A stretch of DNA of 64,000 nucleotides from Eublepharis macularius (taxonomy: Eukaryota; Chordata; Lepidosauria; Squamata; Eublepharidae). Made by a program: the position numbers and the translations under genes. Each line of letters opens with the position of its first letter. Positions within the stretch are counted from its first letter, which is position 1. Location of the stretch: positions 17,184,001 to 17,248,000 of the forward strand of contig NC_072805.1 of NCBI RefSeq assembly GCF_028583425.1, given 5' to 3'. The notes under the pieces were generated by a model. That model searched no databases, was not told the DNA's origin, and saw nothing but the letters and a program-made list of their open reading frames with translations. Positions 24,801 through 32,342 of this stretch are shown piece after piece.

Positions 24801-24816
24801 CCATCCGCAAGTATGA
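3655..24816 (+). CDS. Cytochrome P450 family 2 protein, complete nine-exon gene (gene A)
   Basis: A microsomal haem monooxygenase of the CYP2 family, expected to oxidise lipophilic substrates with NADPH-P450 reductase on the ER membrane. Exons: 3655-3813, 6368-6530, 7228-7380, 8713-8873, 9602-9775, 12394-12532, 14767-14954, 16925-17066, 24629-24816. All introns are GT-AG and all phases fit, giving 488 residues, a normal CYP2 length. Visible landmarks are an N-terminal membrane anchor (about 4-20), the PPGPMPLPF hinge, C-helix WKEQRR (118-123), I-helix AGVETT (293-298), K-helix EIQR (350-353), and the haem loop FSAGPRVCLG with Cys431, split by intron 8 as is usual for CYP2. Exons 7 (188 bp) and 8 (142 bp) have classic CYP2 sizes. 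I see no disabling change. The subfamily is uncertain (2J, 2D and 2K features are mixed). Intron 8 (7.6 kb) is swollen by an antisense L1. No convincing polyadenylation signal was found just downstream. Confidence 0.92.
4398..4855. repeat. Unclassified interspersed repeat in intron 1, shared by both copies
   Basis: The ends are roughly inverted (CTAGGGTTGCC at 4399; GGCAAGCCTACCCT near 4834) and the interior is GC-rich. The homologous stretch 56634-57125 sits at the same place in the sister gene, so it predates the duplication. Family unknown. Confidence 0.4.
4864..4950. mobile_element. Partial palindromic element (GAGCCAAGCTACAAGTGA ends)
   Basis: One arm of the family found complete at 23191-23378 and 26032-26160. 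The rest appears to be displaced by the hAT-type element that begins at 4951. Confidence 0.6.
4951..5384. mobile_element. hAT-type non-autonomous element, second copy
   Basis: Same family as 2574-3021: begins CAGAGTCATTTCATAG, ends CAAATGAGCCCTG, with the same GGCCCAAAATGG-rich interior. No clean 8-bp target duplication was found, perhaps because it landed in the partial palindromic element at 4864-4950. Absent from copy B. Confidence 0.7.
5943..6148. mobile_element. Fold-back (inverted-repeat) element in intron 1
   Basis: Two arms carrying GAGTCCAGTAGCACCTTTAA and its complement face each other around a short centre containing CACAGTTC..GAACTGTG. It is flanked by a 12-bp target duplication ACAGAGAGGAAC (5931-5942 and 6149-6160). 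The sister gene keeps the empty site near 57730. A related element lies at 11003-11184. The class is unknown to me; a Penelope-like or LINE-mobilised origin is possible. Confidence 0.7.
6368..6530 (+). CDS. CYP2 gene A exon 2
   Basis: 163 bp, starts in phase 0 (cag|TATGCA) and ends in phase 1 (AAAAAG|gtacct). It encodes [15 protein letters not shown] onward. Only one silent base differs from the sister exon, in contrast to the neighbouring exons. Confidence 0.92.
7228..7380 (+). CDS. CYP2 gene A exon 3
   Basis: 153 bp, phase 1 to phase 1 (cag|GGCTAATC ... AACATGA|gtgagt). It encodes the C-helix WKEQRR, whose Trp and Arg contact haem propionates in P450s. Confidence 0.92.
7862..8245. mobile_element. 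hAT-type non-autonomous element in intron 3
   Basis: Ends TAGAGATGAGCAC and GTGCCCATATCTA, flanked by perfect 8-bp target duplications GTCAAGAT (7854-7861 and 8246-8253). The interior is rich in GGTTCGTG/CACGAACC words. No coding capacity. Absent from the sister gene's intron. Confidence 0.85.
8713..8873 (+). CDS. CYP2 gene A exon 4
   Basis: 161 bp, phase 1 to 0 (cag|ATGTGCCC ... GCACAG|gtaccg). It encodes NVPFDACGF to GPWAQ. About 21 of 161 bases differ from the sister exon. Confidence 0.92.
9602..9775 (+). CDS. CYP2 gene A exon 5
   Basis: 174 bp, phase 0 to 0 (gcag|CTTTAC ... CAGAAG|gtaccc). It encodes [15 protein letters not shown] to AYLEELQK. About 23 of 174 bases differ from the sister exon, mostly amino-acid changing. 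Confidence 0.92.
11003..11184. mobile_element. Fold-back element in intron 5
   Basis: Same family as 5943-6148: inverted arms AGAGTCCAGTAGCATCTTTA and complement around CCACAGCTGTGG. Flanked by 12-bp duplications TATTACTCACAG/TATTGCTCACAG (10991-11002 and 11185-11196). The sister gene has the empty site near 63446. Confidence 0.7.
11390..11634 (+). mobile_element. tRNA-derived SINE (GCCAGTTTGATGTAGTGG family)
   Basis: The head contains an A-box-like TGTAGTGGTTAAAAG and a B-box-like GGTTTGGTTTCCC, followed by a MIR-like centre (GGGTGACCTTGGGTCAGTCA) and a TGTTGTTGTT tail. A second copy is at 47098-47345, and a 5'-shortened one sits at the homologous site 63545-63690. Confidence 0.75.
11700..12011. 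mobile_element. hAT-type non-autonomous element in intron 5
   Basis: Ends CAGGGCCGGCGC and ACCAGCGCTG, with perfect 8-bp target duplications CATGGAAG (11692-11699 and 12012-12019). GC-rich interior without coding capacity. Not present in the sister gene. Confidence 0.85.
12394..12532 (+). CDS. CYP2 gene A exon 6
   Basis: 139 bp, phase 0 to 1, ends GTTCAAG|gtatgt. It encodes SSFEEENML and the I-helix AGVETT. The acceptor is unusual: the AG is preceded by TTTTTTTAAAAAAA, so the pyrimidine tract is interrupted by an A-run. It is still the only site that keeps frame and family homology. Confidence 0.88.
12571..13046 (-). mobile_element. L2-like LINE 3' end, antisense
   Basis: Begins with ATTTATTTATTT, the complement of the (AAAT)n tail of lizard L2 elements. 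On the minus strand it contains RALRSTGKHVLVVPGPREAR and ARAFLVLAPPWWNSL, the L2 C-terminus also seen at 164-505. Broken by frame changes. Confidence 0.7.
13270..13650 (+). mobile_element. L2-like LINE 3' fragment, sense
   Basis: Plus-strand remnant of the L2 C-terminus: KALHGLE-like start, then AFVVAAPQLWNK and HLKTVLFRTAF, ending in a T/A-rich 3' tail. It lies head to head with 12571-13046. Decayed. Confidence 0.65.
13651..14766. other. Rest of intron 6, nothing recognised
   Basis: Contains GC-rich unique-looking sequence (13850-14220) and an L2-tail-like scrap near 14530-14670. No gene features seen. Confidence 0.4.
14767..14954 (+). CDS. CYP2 gene A exon 7
   Basis: 188 bp, the classic CYP2 exon 7 length, phase 1 to 0 (ttag|AGAAATGT ... 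CCCAAG|gtaaaa). It encodes the K-helix ExxR motif in LPYTNAVIHEIQRF. Confidence 0.93.
14955..16924. other. Intron 7 of CYP2 gene A
   Basis: 1970 bp. Apart from the palindromic element at 16216-16335 and a short perfect hairpin (CATGTTGTT..AACAACATG near 15145) I recognise nothing. Confidence 0.6.
16216..16335. mobile_element. Palindromic element, GGCCGTTTCC family
   Basis: Ends AGCCGTTTCCGCAC and GTGTGGAAATGGCCT are inverted; the body folds on itself (CTCACCTTCAT..ATGAAGGTGAG). Shorter and more decayed than the copies at 25339, 27723 and 56207. Confidence 0.65.
16925..17066 (+). CDS. CYP2 gene A exon 8
   Basis: 142 bp, the classic CYP2 exon 8 length, phase 0 to 1 (tgcag|GACACG ... TCAGCAG|gtaaat). 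It encodes the PREFNPSNFL aromatic region and the first half of the haem loop, AFLAFSAG. Confidence 0.93.
18000..18032. repeat. Single arm of the fold-back element inside the L1
   Basis: About 33 bp (TTGGTTAGTCTTAAAGGTGC onward) match one arm of the fold-back elements at 5943 and 11003. The stretch interrupts the readable L1 C-terminus. The second arm is missing. Confidence 0.55.
19672..20458 (+). mobile_element. Possible solo LTR inside the L1
   Basis: GC-rich insertion splitting the L1 RT just before its CVNDDLTEK segment. It carries a TATA-like TTTATATTTAAG (about 20378) and AATAAA (about 20402) close to its right end, which fits an LTR on the plus strand. Exact ends and a target duplication could not be fixed, so another kind of insert is possible. 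Confidence 0.4.
20572..21730 (-). mobile_element. ORF1-only L1 derivative (HAL1-like), nested
   Basis: Flanked by a perfect 14-bp target duplication CAGTTCAAATTGTC (20558-20571 and 21731-21744). On the minus strand it starts with a C-run and ATGGCG. It carries an L1 ORF1-type frame of about 290 codons (21646-20774) with coiled-coil, RRM-like (REIIIDFSSKKTRD) and C-terminal (LPRKRRFKYKG) parts. It then runs straight into an A-rich 3' end with no ORF2. A one-base shift in a G-run separates the first ATG frame from the main frame. Confidence 0.75.
23191..23378. mobile_element. Palindromic element (GAGCCAAGCTACAAGTGA ends)
   Basis: Long inverted repeat with ends GAGCCAAGCTACAAGTGA and TCACTTGTAGCTTGGCTC and repeated CAAGTGAACAG words inside. 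Probable 3-bp target duplication ATA. No coding capacity. Confidence 0.75.
23541..23715 (+). mobile_element. 5S rRNA-derived SINE
   Basis: The head (23541-23609) is recognisably 5S rRNA: GATCTCAGAAGCTAAGCAAG, then GGATGGGAGACC. It is followed by a non-5S tail (GGCAATGGCAAACCACCTCT ... GTAAGTCAACTCTGACTTGA) typical of squamate SINEs. It is too diverged and too chimeric to be a 5S gene. Confidence 0.8.
24297..24520 (+). mobile_element. tRNA-derived SINE
   Basis: GGACTAAGATCTGGAAGACC and GGTCAATTCCC mark the tRNA-like head, followed by the CTTTGGGCCAGTAAC body and a GGGGCATAAGTGAAAC..ATAAATA tail. Same family as the SINE at 28911-29376. Confidence 0.75.
24629..24816 (+). CDS. CYP2 gene A exon 9 (last coding exon)
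   Basis: 188 bp ending in TGA. It opens in phase 1 (acag|GCCCAAGG) and completes the haem loop GPRVCLGE, then ENLARMELFLFF and the C-terminus KVTLKCHPQV. The sister gene's exon 9 lies outside the window. Confidence 0.92.
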
Positions 24817-25338
24817 ACTGCACTAAGTGGGATTCAGATAATTCAGGACATTTCGGCATGAGATGCTTGAAGTTGAAGGTATCTAGAGATTCAATTGGAT
24901 TCAAATTGGATCATCAGCATTATTCTGATTTTGTGCAGAGAGGTCTTCCTTCCATCGTGTTTCTCCCAATCACTGCTTACTCAGTGATTTGAGGAGACCT
25001 TTTCTGGCAGCCTGGTGAGTGAGCTGAAGAGGTCAGAGGGAGGAGATATGACCCCGGCACCAAAGCTTTTCAGCAACAAATACCCAAACTGATGGAAATA
25101 AGGTTATTTCCTCTTCAGTTTTGTTGTTCCATTCCATTAATCAAGTTCTCTTCAACAGCCACATTGTAAAACATGCTGTAAACAATAGAACTTAACCCAA
25201 CACAAAAATCGCGCTATAGACAGTTTCTGGAGTTTCTGCTTTAGCGCAGGAACTGCCCCTGGACTGTTCCTTTGAGCAGCTCTGGGCATGACAAAAGTTC
25301 AGAATTATGGTGAAAGTGGATGCAGAGAACTCCCTCCT
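24817..25338. other. Region after the CYP2 stop codon
   Basis: Presumably holds the 3' UTR. I find no clear AATAAA here; an ATTAAA occurs only at about 25555, beyond the next palindromic element. Confidence 0.4.
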
Positions 25339-25542
25339 GGGCCGTTTCCAGACGGCTTACCTACCTCCGGAACGTCGCACCATGTTGCGGGGAAAATGCG
25401 AAATATTGCGTTTTCTCGTGCGAGTTTTGCGCGACATCACGCGATGTCGCACAAAACTCGCGCGAGAAAATGCGGTATTTCACGTTTCCCCCGCAATATG
25501 GTGCGACGTTCCGGAGGCAGGTAAGCCGTCTGGAAAAGGCCC
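25339..25542. mobile_element. Near-perfect palindromic element, GGGCCGTTTCC family
   Basis: A 204-bp inverted repeat: ends GGGCCGTTTCCAGACGGC and GCCGTCTGGAAAAGGCCC. CpG-rich arms (GTGCGAGTTTTGCGCGACAT and complement) meet at the centre. It could form one long hairpin. No coding capacity. Confidence 0.8.
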
Positions 25543-26031
25543 TTGTGTGATATAATTAAATAGTATAGCTCAGATCAAGAATCTCAAACTGGTTTTTTTT
25601 TTTGGTCCAAGTATGCACCACAGAGACAGAGCGGGTGAGGTAACAATGGTGATAAAGCAGTCTGTGATTGTGCAAACAGGCATATTTAAGTTTGTTTGCA
25701 TGCATTTGAATGCTTCAACAAATGACTGGCTCCCAGATCACAGTCAGTGAGCAAATCATGAACCAAACTGAGGGATTGCTGAGCCTCCCTGAAACTCTAT
25801 ATCTAAACTCCATTTAAATGAAGTGGCTACAACTTTGAACCACATTCAAGTGAAAAACACTCCCTTGTGCAGCTGAGGAAGAAAGGTGTTTTTTTTTTAA
25901 TCTCCTGAAGTTGGACAATGAAGAGAACTGACTGGAAGAAAATCAATTCATTTGAAATGTGGCGTTGGAGAAGAGTTATGACTTTGGTTCTATGAGAAGA
26001 CAAGTGTCACCAGAAAAGATTGTAATTCTAA

Positions 26032-26160
26032 GGGCCAAACTACAAGTGACGAATGACACTTGAACGGCAAGTGTATTCCTCCCTGTTCACTTGCCCTCCA
26101 CTTGCTCGCCACTCAATCCACTTGCTGTTCAAGTGTCATTCATCACTTGTAGCTTGGCCC
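26032..26160. mobile_element. Palindromic element (GGGCCAA.CTACAAGTGA ends)
   Basis: Ends GGGCCAAACTACAAGTGAC and GTAGCTTGGCCC, with a 3-bp target duplication TAA on both sides (26029-26031 and 26161-26163). Same family as 23191-23378. Confidence 0.75.
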
Positions 26161-26460
26161 TAAGAAAAGGTGTAGGCACTCAGAAAAGGGGAAGGCCCAA
26201 GATGAGAAAGACTAACTCAATAGAGGAATTCACAGCCTTCAGGTTTGCAAGATCTGACAGGATGTTTTGGGGGTTACTAATTCATAAGGTCATCATAAGT
26301 CAGAAGCAACTTGACCATACATAACACATATATTAAAAAGCTGACCAAAAAACCCAATAGTGCAAGTAAGGAAACATATATTTGTTTATTCAGATTAAAA
26401 TTCCCTATTCCATATTTAGGAGTAGTAACCCAAATGAGCTTGATCTCTTCAGGGTCATCC

Positions 26461-26604
26461 ATGGTTAGGAATTAGATGGGAGACCTCCAACAAAGACCAG
26501 AGCTGCAGAAACAGGCAATGGCAAACCACCTCTGTTAGTCTCTTGCCATGAAAACCCCTCCAGGGGTTACCATAAGTCAGCTGTGACTTGAGGACACTTT
26601 CCAC
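26461..26604 (+). mobile_element. 5'-truncated 5S-derived SINE
   Basis: Starts within the 5S-like part (ATTAGATGGGAGACC) and keeps the CAAACCACCTCTGTTAGTC and CATAAGTCAGCTGTGACTTG tail of the copy at 23541. Confidence 0.65.
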
Positions 26605-26659
26605 TCCGATTAGCCTAGATAATTCAGAGTTACTTGACAATAATTTTAAAGCAGTGATT

Positions 26660-28048
26660 GGAGACATTAAATGTAAGTTAGATTTATGGCAATGTTTTGT
26701 CTCTGCTTGGAAGGGTTAATACAATTTAAACGATGATTATGCCAAAACAAACGTATCTATCGGCTAACCTTCCTGTTGAAATCACAGCTGCAACACTAAG
26801 AGAGTGGCAGAAATTGTGGATGGATTTTGTTTGAAATAAGAAGAAATGTAGTATGAGCCAATTGATTATGCAAAATAAGGGAAAAATGGCAGCTTAGCTT
26901 TTCCAAACAATGGAAAGTATCCTAATGCTGCGAAGTTAGCTTGACTGGCTTGGTGGTTCTATGATTATAATGATGGTAAAGATTCACATGAAGTTGCTGT
27001 TGAACAATCCTACATCAGAATGCCATTAAATTCTCTCTTGTGGGTAAAAAGAGAAACTAGAAAAAGAGCATATGATTTTGATAATTTTGTTAGGAATGAT
27101 CTTTTATGCTGTTAGAATAAACATAAGAATAAATTGTGTAGCTCTCCTTTGGCATCTGAGCTAAGGGACTTTGATAGAACTCAGTAGTATCACTTTAGTT
27201 CTCTTGTTAAGTGGGAAAAAGCTGGGATAAATATCTATAATTCTCTTATAGTGAATAATAAAATTTTCCTTTTGATGTAGTTAGTTCTAAAAGTTCGGGT
27301 TTAAGTTTTTCAAATATATTCAGTTTAGTGAAAATATCTTTAAAATGATCCAGCAGCGGTATTTCAGACCACAAAAACATGCTAAAATTGATCATTTAAG
27401 CTGTGAACATGTTGGTATTGGAATTTGCCTAAAGGAGATTTTTATCATATATGGTGGACCTCTTCCCGCGCAGTAATTCAGTGGGGGAAACTACCTGAAG
27501 CTATAAATGCAAGTCTAAACCTTAATATACTTATGTCACCTGAGAAATTTTTGCTAAATGATCTTTTGAATCTCAAGAAATAATTTCATGACGTTATTTT
27601 GTATATTATCACTGTTGCTAGAATGATATTTGCAAGACATCGGAAGAAAGACATCCCAGGTTGAAAAGAATGGTTTGATAAAGTTAAAGAAACAAAGAAT
27701 CTGACTCATTATGAAACAAACTGGGCCGTTTCCACACTGCTTACCTTCCCTCAGAACAACTTGGAACATTGCGCAAAAAATGCAGATCGCGTTTTCTCAC
27801 GCGAGATTTGTGCAACATCGCGCAATGCAGTGCAATGCAATGCGATCTTCCACTTTTTTTGTGCAATGTTCCAGGTCGTTCCGAGGGAAGGTAAGCAGTG
27901 TGGAAACGGCCCTGGTCTTTTTGGATAACTCGTATTGATCTGTATGTTTAAACTGTGTTATCTTGTAAATTTTGGTTAGTTTGTTACTTTATAATTTGTC
28001 CTTTCTTGATTAAACTAATAATAAAATAAAATTATGTATTAAAAAATT
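26660..28048 (+). mobile_element. Degenerate LINE (L1-like ORF2 C-terminal half)
   Basis: Fragments such as LLGRVNTI, MIMPKQTYLSANLPVEI and AATLREWQKLWMDF (about 26700-26840) fit the region after the RT of L1-type elements. Many stops interrupt it and it ends in an A-rich tail. A palindromic element interrupts it at 27723-27912. Confidence 0.6.
27723..27912. mobile_element. Palindromic element, GGGCCGTTTCCACAC family
   Basis: Ends GGGCCGTTTCCACACTGC and GCAGTGTGGAAACGGCCC are perfect inverses. The arms contain TTACCTTCCCTC and GCGTTTTCTCACGCGAGA. It is inserted in a decayed LINE. CTG flanks both sides, but the target duplication is not certain. Confidence 0.8.
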
Positions 28049-28439
28049 CCTTTCATGTTTCACCAACAAGCCCTTTTCAGAGGAATCTCGTGGTCTTTCA
28101 ATATTCCTTCAATGAGAATTCCTTCAATGAGAATTCCTTTGCGTGCTTTTGTATCTCTTGTGACTGCTGCTGGCCTTTCGTTTCCCTCCTTGGCACATAA
28201 CACATATAATAATCCTGTTTTCTCTGAAACAATCTCTTTCTGTCACAGCTCTTCTGTTCAGAACAGAGGTTGCAAAAGTATATTTCCTTCCACTCTCTTA
28301 AAGTGTTTCTAAAATTAGGAGAAAAATTTCCTTGGTTGGGTTGATTTTGAAAAGGGGAAATGCCTAGGGCTTGTGTAATGTATTGCCCCCATTCTTTCCC
28401 CTACTACACGGAGTAATTAATTCAGCTGACCTGACTATA

Positions 28440-28650
28440 GCAGTAAGAGGCTGAAGTTCAGGTTCAGGAAACCCCAGTTCAAATCTTGTCTTTACCATGA
28501 CCTCATGTATGTACCTTAGGCAATCCACTCTCCCTCTGCCTCAGCAAACCCATCCCCATCTACAGTACAGGGATAATCAAACCCACCTTCCTTAAAGGCC
28601 TGTTGTAAGGATTACAACAATTTAATGTATAAGAAGTTATTTGGACACTC
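28440..28650 (+). mobile_element. MIR-like SINE remnant
   Basis: Decayed sequence with the MIR order of motifs: TACCTTAGGCAATCCACTCT, then TACAGGGATAATCAAACCCA, then a GTTGTAAGGATTA end. Weak by eye. Confidence 0.35.
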
Positions 28651-28910
28651 ACAAGGCAATACTATACTGTGAAGTCAATAGGCTTAGAAAAGTGTAACTT
28701 TGCTTTTGGGATTGCACTGTTAACAATGCTAAATACTATTATTGATTTATTTAAAGACTAAATGTATGCCACCTCTCCAGACCTGTCCAAGGTGGCTCAC
28801 AACGAAAAACAACAAAACAAAACCAAGCAAGGAATTAAAATAAGTCAACAAAAGAAATACAAAGAATTAAATATATACCATTTCTGGGACCTATTTCACC
28901 AAGAAAGAGA

Positions 28911-29376
28911 GACAGTGATGTGTAGTGGTTAGAGGGTAGGACTAGGATCTGGAACACCCAGGTCTGAATCCCTGCTCTGCCGTGGAAGCTTCAAGTGGGA
29001 CCACAAGTGACCCTGACACAGGTTGGACACTAGTCAGCTTCCCTCAAGTTTTGATGGGAAATGTAGGCATCCTGGTCTTGCAGCTTGGCTCTCCGACTGC
29101 TGTCCAATGGACTTTTCAACTGTCACTTGTCCAACATTCCGCCAAGCTGCCTACATTTCCCATCAAAACTTGAGGGAAGCTGACAAGTGTCCAATCTGTG
29201 TCTTTTGTCACTTGTGGTTCTGCTCTCAGTGAGTGACCTTGGGCCAGGCACACTGCTGCAGTCTAAACTACCTCACAGGGTTGAAGTGAGGATAAAATGG
29301 AGGAGAGGAGAAAGATGTAAGCCACTTTCGGTACCCTTTGGGAAGAAAGGCAAGGTATAAATGAAGTAAATAAATA
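28911..29376 (+). mobile_element. tRNA-derived SINE interrupted by a palindromic element
   Basis: The head (TGTAGTGGTTAGAGGGTAG, GGTCTGAATCCCTGCTCT) and the body and tail (GTGACCTTGGGCCAGGCACA ... GGTATAAATGAAGTAAATAA) belong to the family of 24297-24520. The two halves are separated by 28993-29225. Confidence 0.75.
28993..29225. mobile_element. Palindromic element nested in a SINE
   Basis: Inverted arms ACCACAAGTGAC / GTCACTTGTGGT and CTTCCCTCAAGTTTTGATGG with its complement. The ends resemble the GAGCCAAGCTACAAGTGA family but the interior differs. Confidence 0.7.
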
Positions 29377-29497
29377 GGCACCATAAAACAAGTTCAGTGT
29401 TCATGTTTTAATCTGCAAGTTCTTCGAAGGCTCGCAGTGCTAGAAAATCCGAGCGCACCTAAATGGCACCAGCTGGGTGAGCCCTGATCAGATATGG

Positions 29498-30888
29498 TGT
29501 TGCCAAGTAGGCCCCCTCTCATGCTTTAAAGCCTGCCATGAACTGTGTTAAAGTTTCCTGCGTTGCTGTTTCACTGCTGCACCAAAGACTGCTTTGCACG
29601 TGTGTGCTCTGATACACGTGTCAGTTTCCTGCCTGCGTGTTAATTGCCTTGCTGCTGCAATAGACTGTGTAGTTCACTGACTCCATGTTTGGTTAACTGC
29701 ACAAAGGACTCTTTTTCTGGGCAGCCCTGCCCTGACCTGTATCTGGACTTCCCAGTGTGTGTTTGGACTGTGTTACAAGTATGCCCCGTGCCTGCAGTGC
29801 CATCTGCCACGGACCGTGCCGGTTCCCTGCCTTGGACTGTGTTTTAAAGTGTTGTTCCCCCCCCCTGCCTCCATGGAAGCCTGCCTCATATGGGCCCAAG
29901 CCGCTGCTAGCAGCCGGGCGCCTGCCGGGGAAACCTCCAGCGAGCCTGGCCAGGCGCTCCCTGGTCAGTTCCCGTCTGGAGCCTCCCGCGGGCCGGTCCC
30001 TGAGCTTGCCCTCGCTACCGGGCAGCCTGCAAACCAGCCCCAGCTATGCCCAGCCGGCATCCATGTTCTCAGGCAGCCAGAAGACCCTGGGAAGAAGACT
30101 GCTTTGGGAAGCCATTTCGGCGAAGCGGGCACACCACGTCCGCAGCGAGAGCCCCTCGCCCCGCTCTGCATATCTTAGGAGCCGCCCCGGAGAAGAACTA
30201 AGTGCCGACCATCCCAAGCACTTAGAGAATGCATCTCAAAGAAACCTCCGCATTCCAGAGCTGATGACATCAGGACAAGCCCTGTCCGCTGGAACATCCT
30301 TTCAGCCCACTTGGATTTCCCCCTCCCTCTTTTGTCCCCTCTTCCTGAGGTGTCACTTATCACGATCAGATTACCAAAGTGGCCCATCCAAGCCATTCAG
30401 TAGCCCATTAGACCCTTTGTCTTAATCTGTGAGAACCACCAAGTACAGCACCAGCCCCAGGGTACGTTTTGGGGTATTTAAGCCGGTCTCCCAGACCGCA
30501 TGGTGCGCGTGCCATCCTATCCAGAACCCCTCGCTGTCCGTCTGTGGTCCCAGTGCTGGCATTGGGCCACCCTCGCTGTCGTGTCTCTGCTTCGCTCCAG
30601 GATAAGTGAGTATTCCCCCTATCATCGTTGGGAACCAGCTAATGCGAACGTCTCTGTATTTCATACTCTGTATTTCCTAGTACTTGTATGTTTTCTTGTA
30701 TGTATGTGCAAGCTCAGGCTTACGCCACACTAAATACACGTGTTTGGAACTTATTTGTAGTCTGCCTCTTTTTCACTAGAGTGTCTGGGATCGGGACCTC
30801 CGTAGACATAGGTTAAGATCCGCGCTTATTTTAAGTTACAGACTGCTAAGCTAATTTCCCCTTATAATAAAGAGCAGTTCTGGTAACA
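29498..30888 (+). repeat. 5' LTR
   Basis: 1391 bp, begins TGTTGCC and ends GGTAACA (imperfect inverted ends). A TATA-like TATTTAAG lies at 30475-30482, with GC-rich sequence upstream. An AATAAA lies at 30866, very near the end. Nearly identical to the 3' LTR. Confidence 0.9.
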
Positions 30889-30894
30889 GTTTAC

Positions 30895-30913
30895 TGGTGG
30901 AGAATGCGGGCAT
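30895..30913 (+). promoter_or_regulatory. Primer binding site complementary to tRNA-Ala
   Basis: TGGTGGAGAATGCGGGCAT, six bases after the LTR end, matches the complement of the 3' end (with CCA) of a vertebrate nuclear tRNA-Ala, as I remember that tRNA sequence (acceptor end ..GCCCGCATTCTCCA). Confidence 0.7.
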
Positions 30914-31477
30914 AACCCAGTTCGTGTGAATACACGTGAGTCGACACGCGTGTCTTCAGCGAACTGACTTAGAGGAAAATTTTCCAGACCTCAGTGTAAA
31001 GAGTGCAATTTAGCTCAGGGAATTAAAAGTGTGAGTGTGTGTGGCTCTAGCGAGCATTTCTATCTTGTGGGTTGGCTTTTCCCCATTTCCTCCTTCAGCC
31101 AGCTTTGGACTACTTGCCTTTTGTGGTGCACCGCGAGGCCCTCCAGCCGTTATAACCGGTGTACTGTGGGTGAGGAGCTCTGAACTGGTGAAGTTCCTGG
31201 CCACCTTCCGGGCCGCCTAAACGCGTCTATGTGGGTGGGATCCCAGAAGTAGGCTCTATAGATTTATATATCTCCTGAAGCAGCACATATAAAACTCTTT
31301 TCCGCCCTCCCCCGTCTCTCCTAAGTCCGTCCAAACCCCGTTCCTGCCAGCACTTAGGCTTCAATCCCCGCTCCGGAGGAATCGTGAAGGGATCGATAGT
31401 CCGTTCGTTCAGTCAGTTAGCTTTGGGAATCTAAAGCCAGGTTCCTGAAGCCCCGCAGCAACCGGCTGCACTGTGCT

Positions 31478-32000
31478 TGAGAGTTTTAAGGAAGACTCTT
31501 GGGCGCCTTTCCGCTTGGGAGTTAGTAGGACTCTTGGGCGCACCTCGCTTGGGAGTTGTTTGAACTCTTGAGCGCTTTTCGCTTGGGAGTACAGTAAGCT
31601 TTACTCCTGGGCACTTTTGCTTGGGGACTTGCAGAGGCAGTCCTTGAGCGCTTTCAGTCTTTTGGTCTTGGCTTGGAGACAGTTTAACCGTTTGTCTCTG
31701 AGCACGAGGCCTGGGGACTTTTTGAGTTTAGTTCTTGGGCAGAGAGCTTGAGAGCATTGTAGCTTCTGAGCAGAGGCTTGGGAGCATTTCTGGTTGCCTG
31801 AGCAGAGGCTTGGGAGACCCCCTTAGTTGCAGCTTCTGAGCAGAGGCTTGGGAGCATTTCAGTTTCTGAGCAGAGGCTTGGGAACACTTTTTGGTTTTCT
31901 GAGCGCATAGGCTTGGGAGACCCCTGAGCTTTGGCTTCTGAGCAGAGGCTTGGAAGCACTGAGCGTTTTTGGTTCTTGGGTTTAGAGAGCTTGGGAGCAC
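31478..32000 (+). repeat. Imperfect tandem repeats in the retroviral leader
   Basis: Successive units built on GAGC..CTTGGGAG. Early units read ACTCTTGGGCGC..CGCTTGGGAG; later ones read TTCTGAGCAGAGGCTTGGGA. Unit length varies from about 25 to 60 bp. There is no conserved frame; it is a non-coding leader feature. Confidence 0.75.
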
Positions 32001-32342
32001 CTTCTGAGCCAGTAAGCGTTTCCTGGTCCCGTGGCTTGTAGGCAAGCTTGAAACGGGAATAGGAATTTTCCTTCTCCCCCGATGGAGAATAACTGAGTGT
32101 AGGACCCTTAAAAATACCCTTGTGAACCTAATAGTAGGACCCTTTAAATCACCCCTGATAAAAACCTGTGTAGAACCCAGTTTAAAAATCCTTGAGGACC
32201 GGAGGGAAGGATAAACCTCCCAAAGGAACATAGAGAGGAAAAAGTTGTTAAAACCCCTGAGTAGCTTTTAATCGCCCCACCCTTGGTGTCGCTGATCCAC
32301 TCTTTAACCTCCCCCGAGATCAGTCTTAAACGAAAGAAAAAA

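Noticed and set aside
29757-30425. Long open frame across the LTR (and its counterpart at about 41164-41829)
   Set aside because: It lies in GC-rich promoter-type LTR sequence, its start differs between the two LTRs, and it shows no domain. GC-rich DNA often stays open by chance.
31684-32231. Minus-strand open frames rich in SLCSEA / QASAQK repeats
   Set aside because: They are the antisense reading of the leader tandem repeats, not a repeat protein gene.
32283-32342. Upstream extension of gag
   Set aside because: There is no ATG in this stretch; the first ATG at 32343 fits a retroviral Gag start better.
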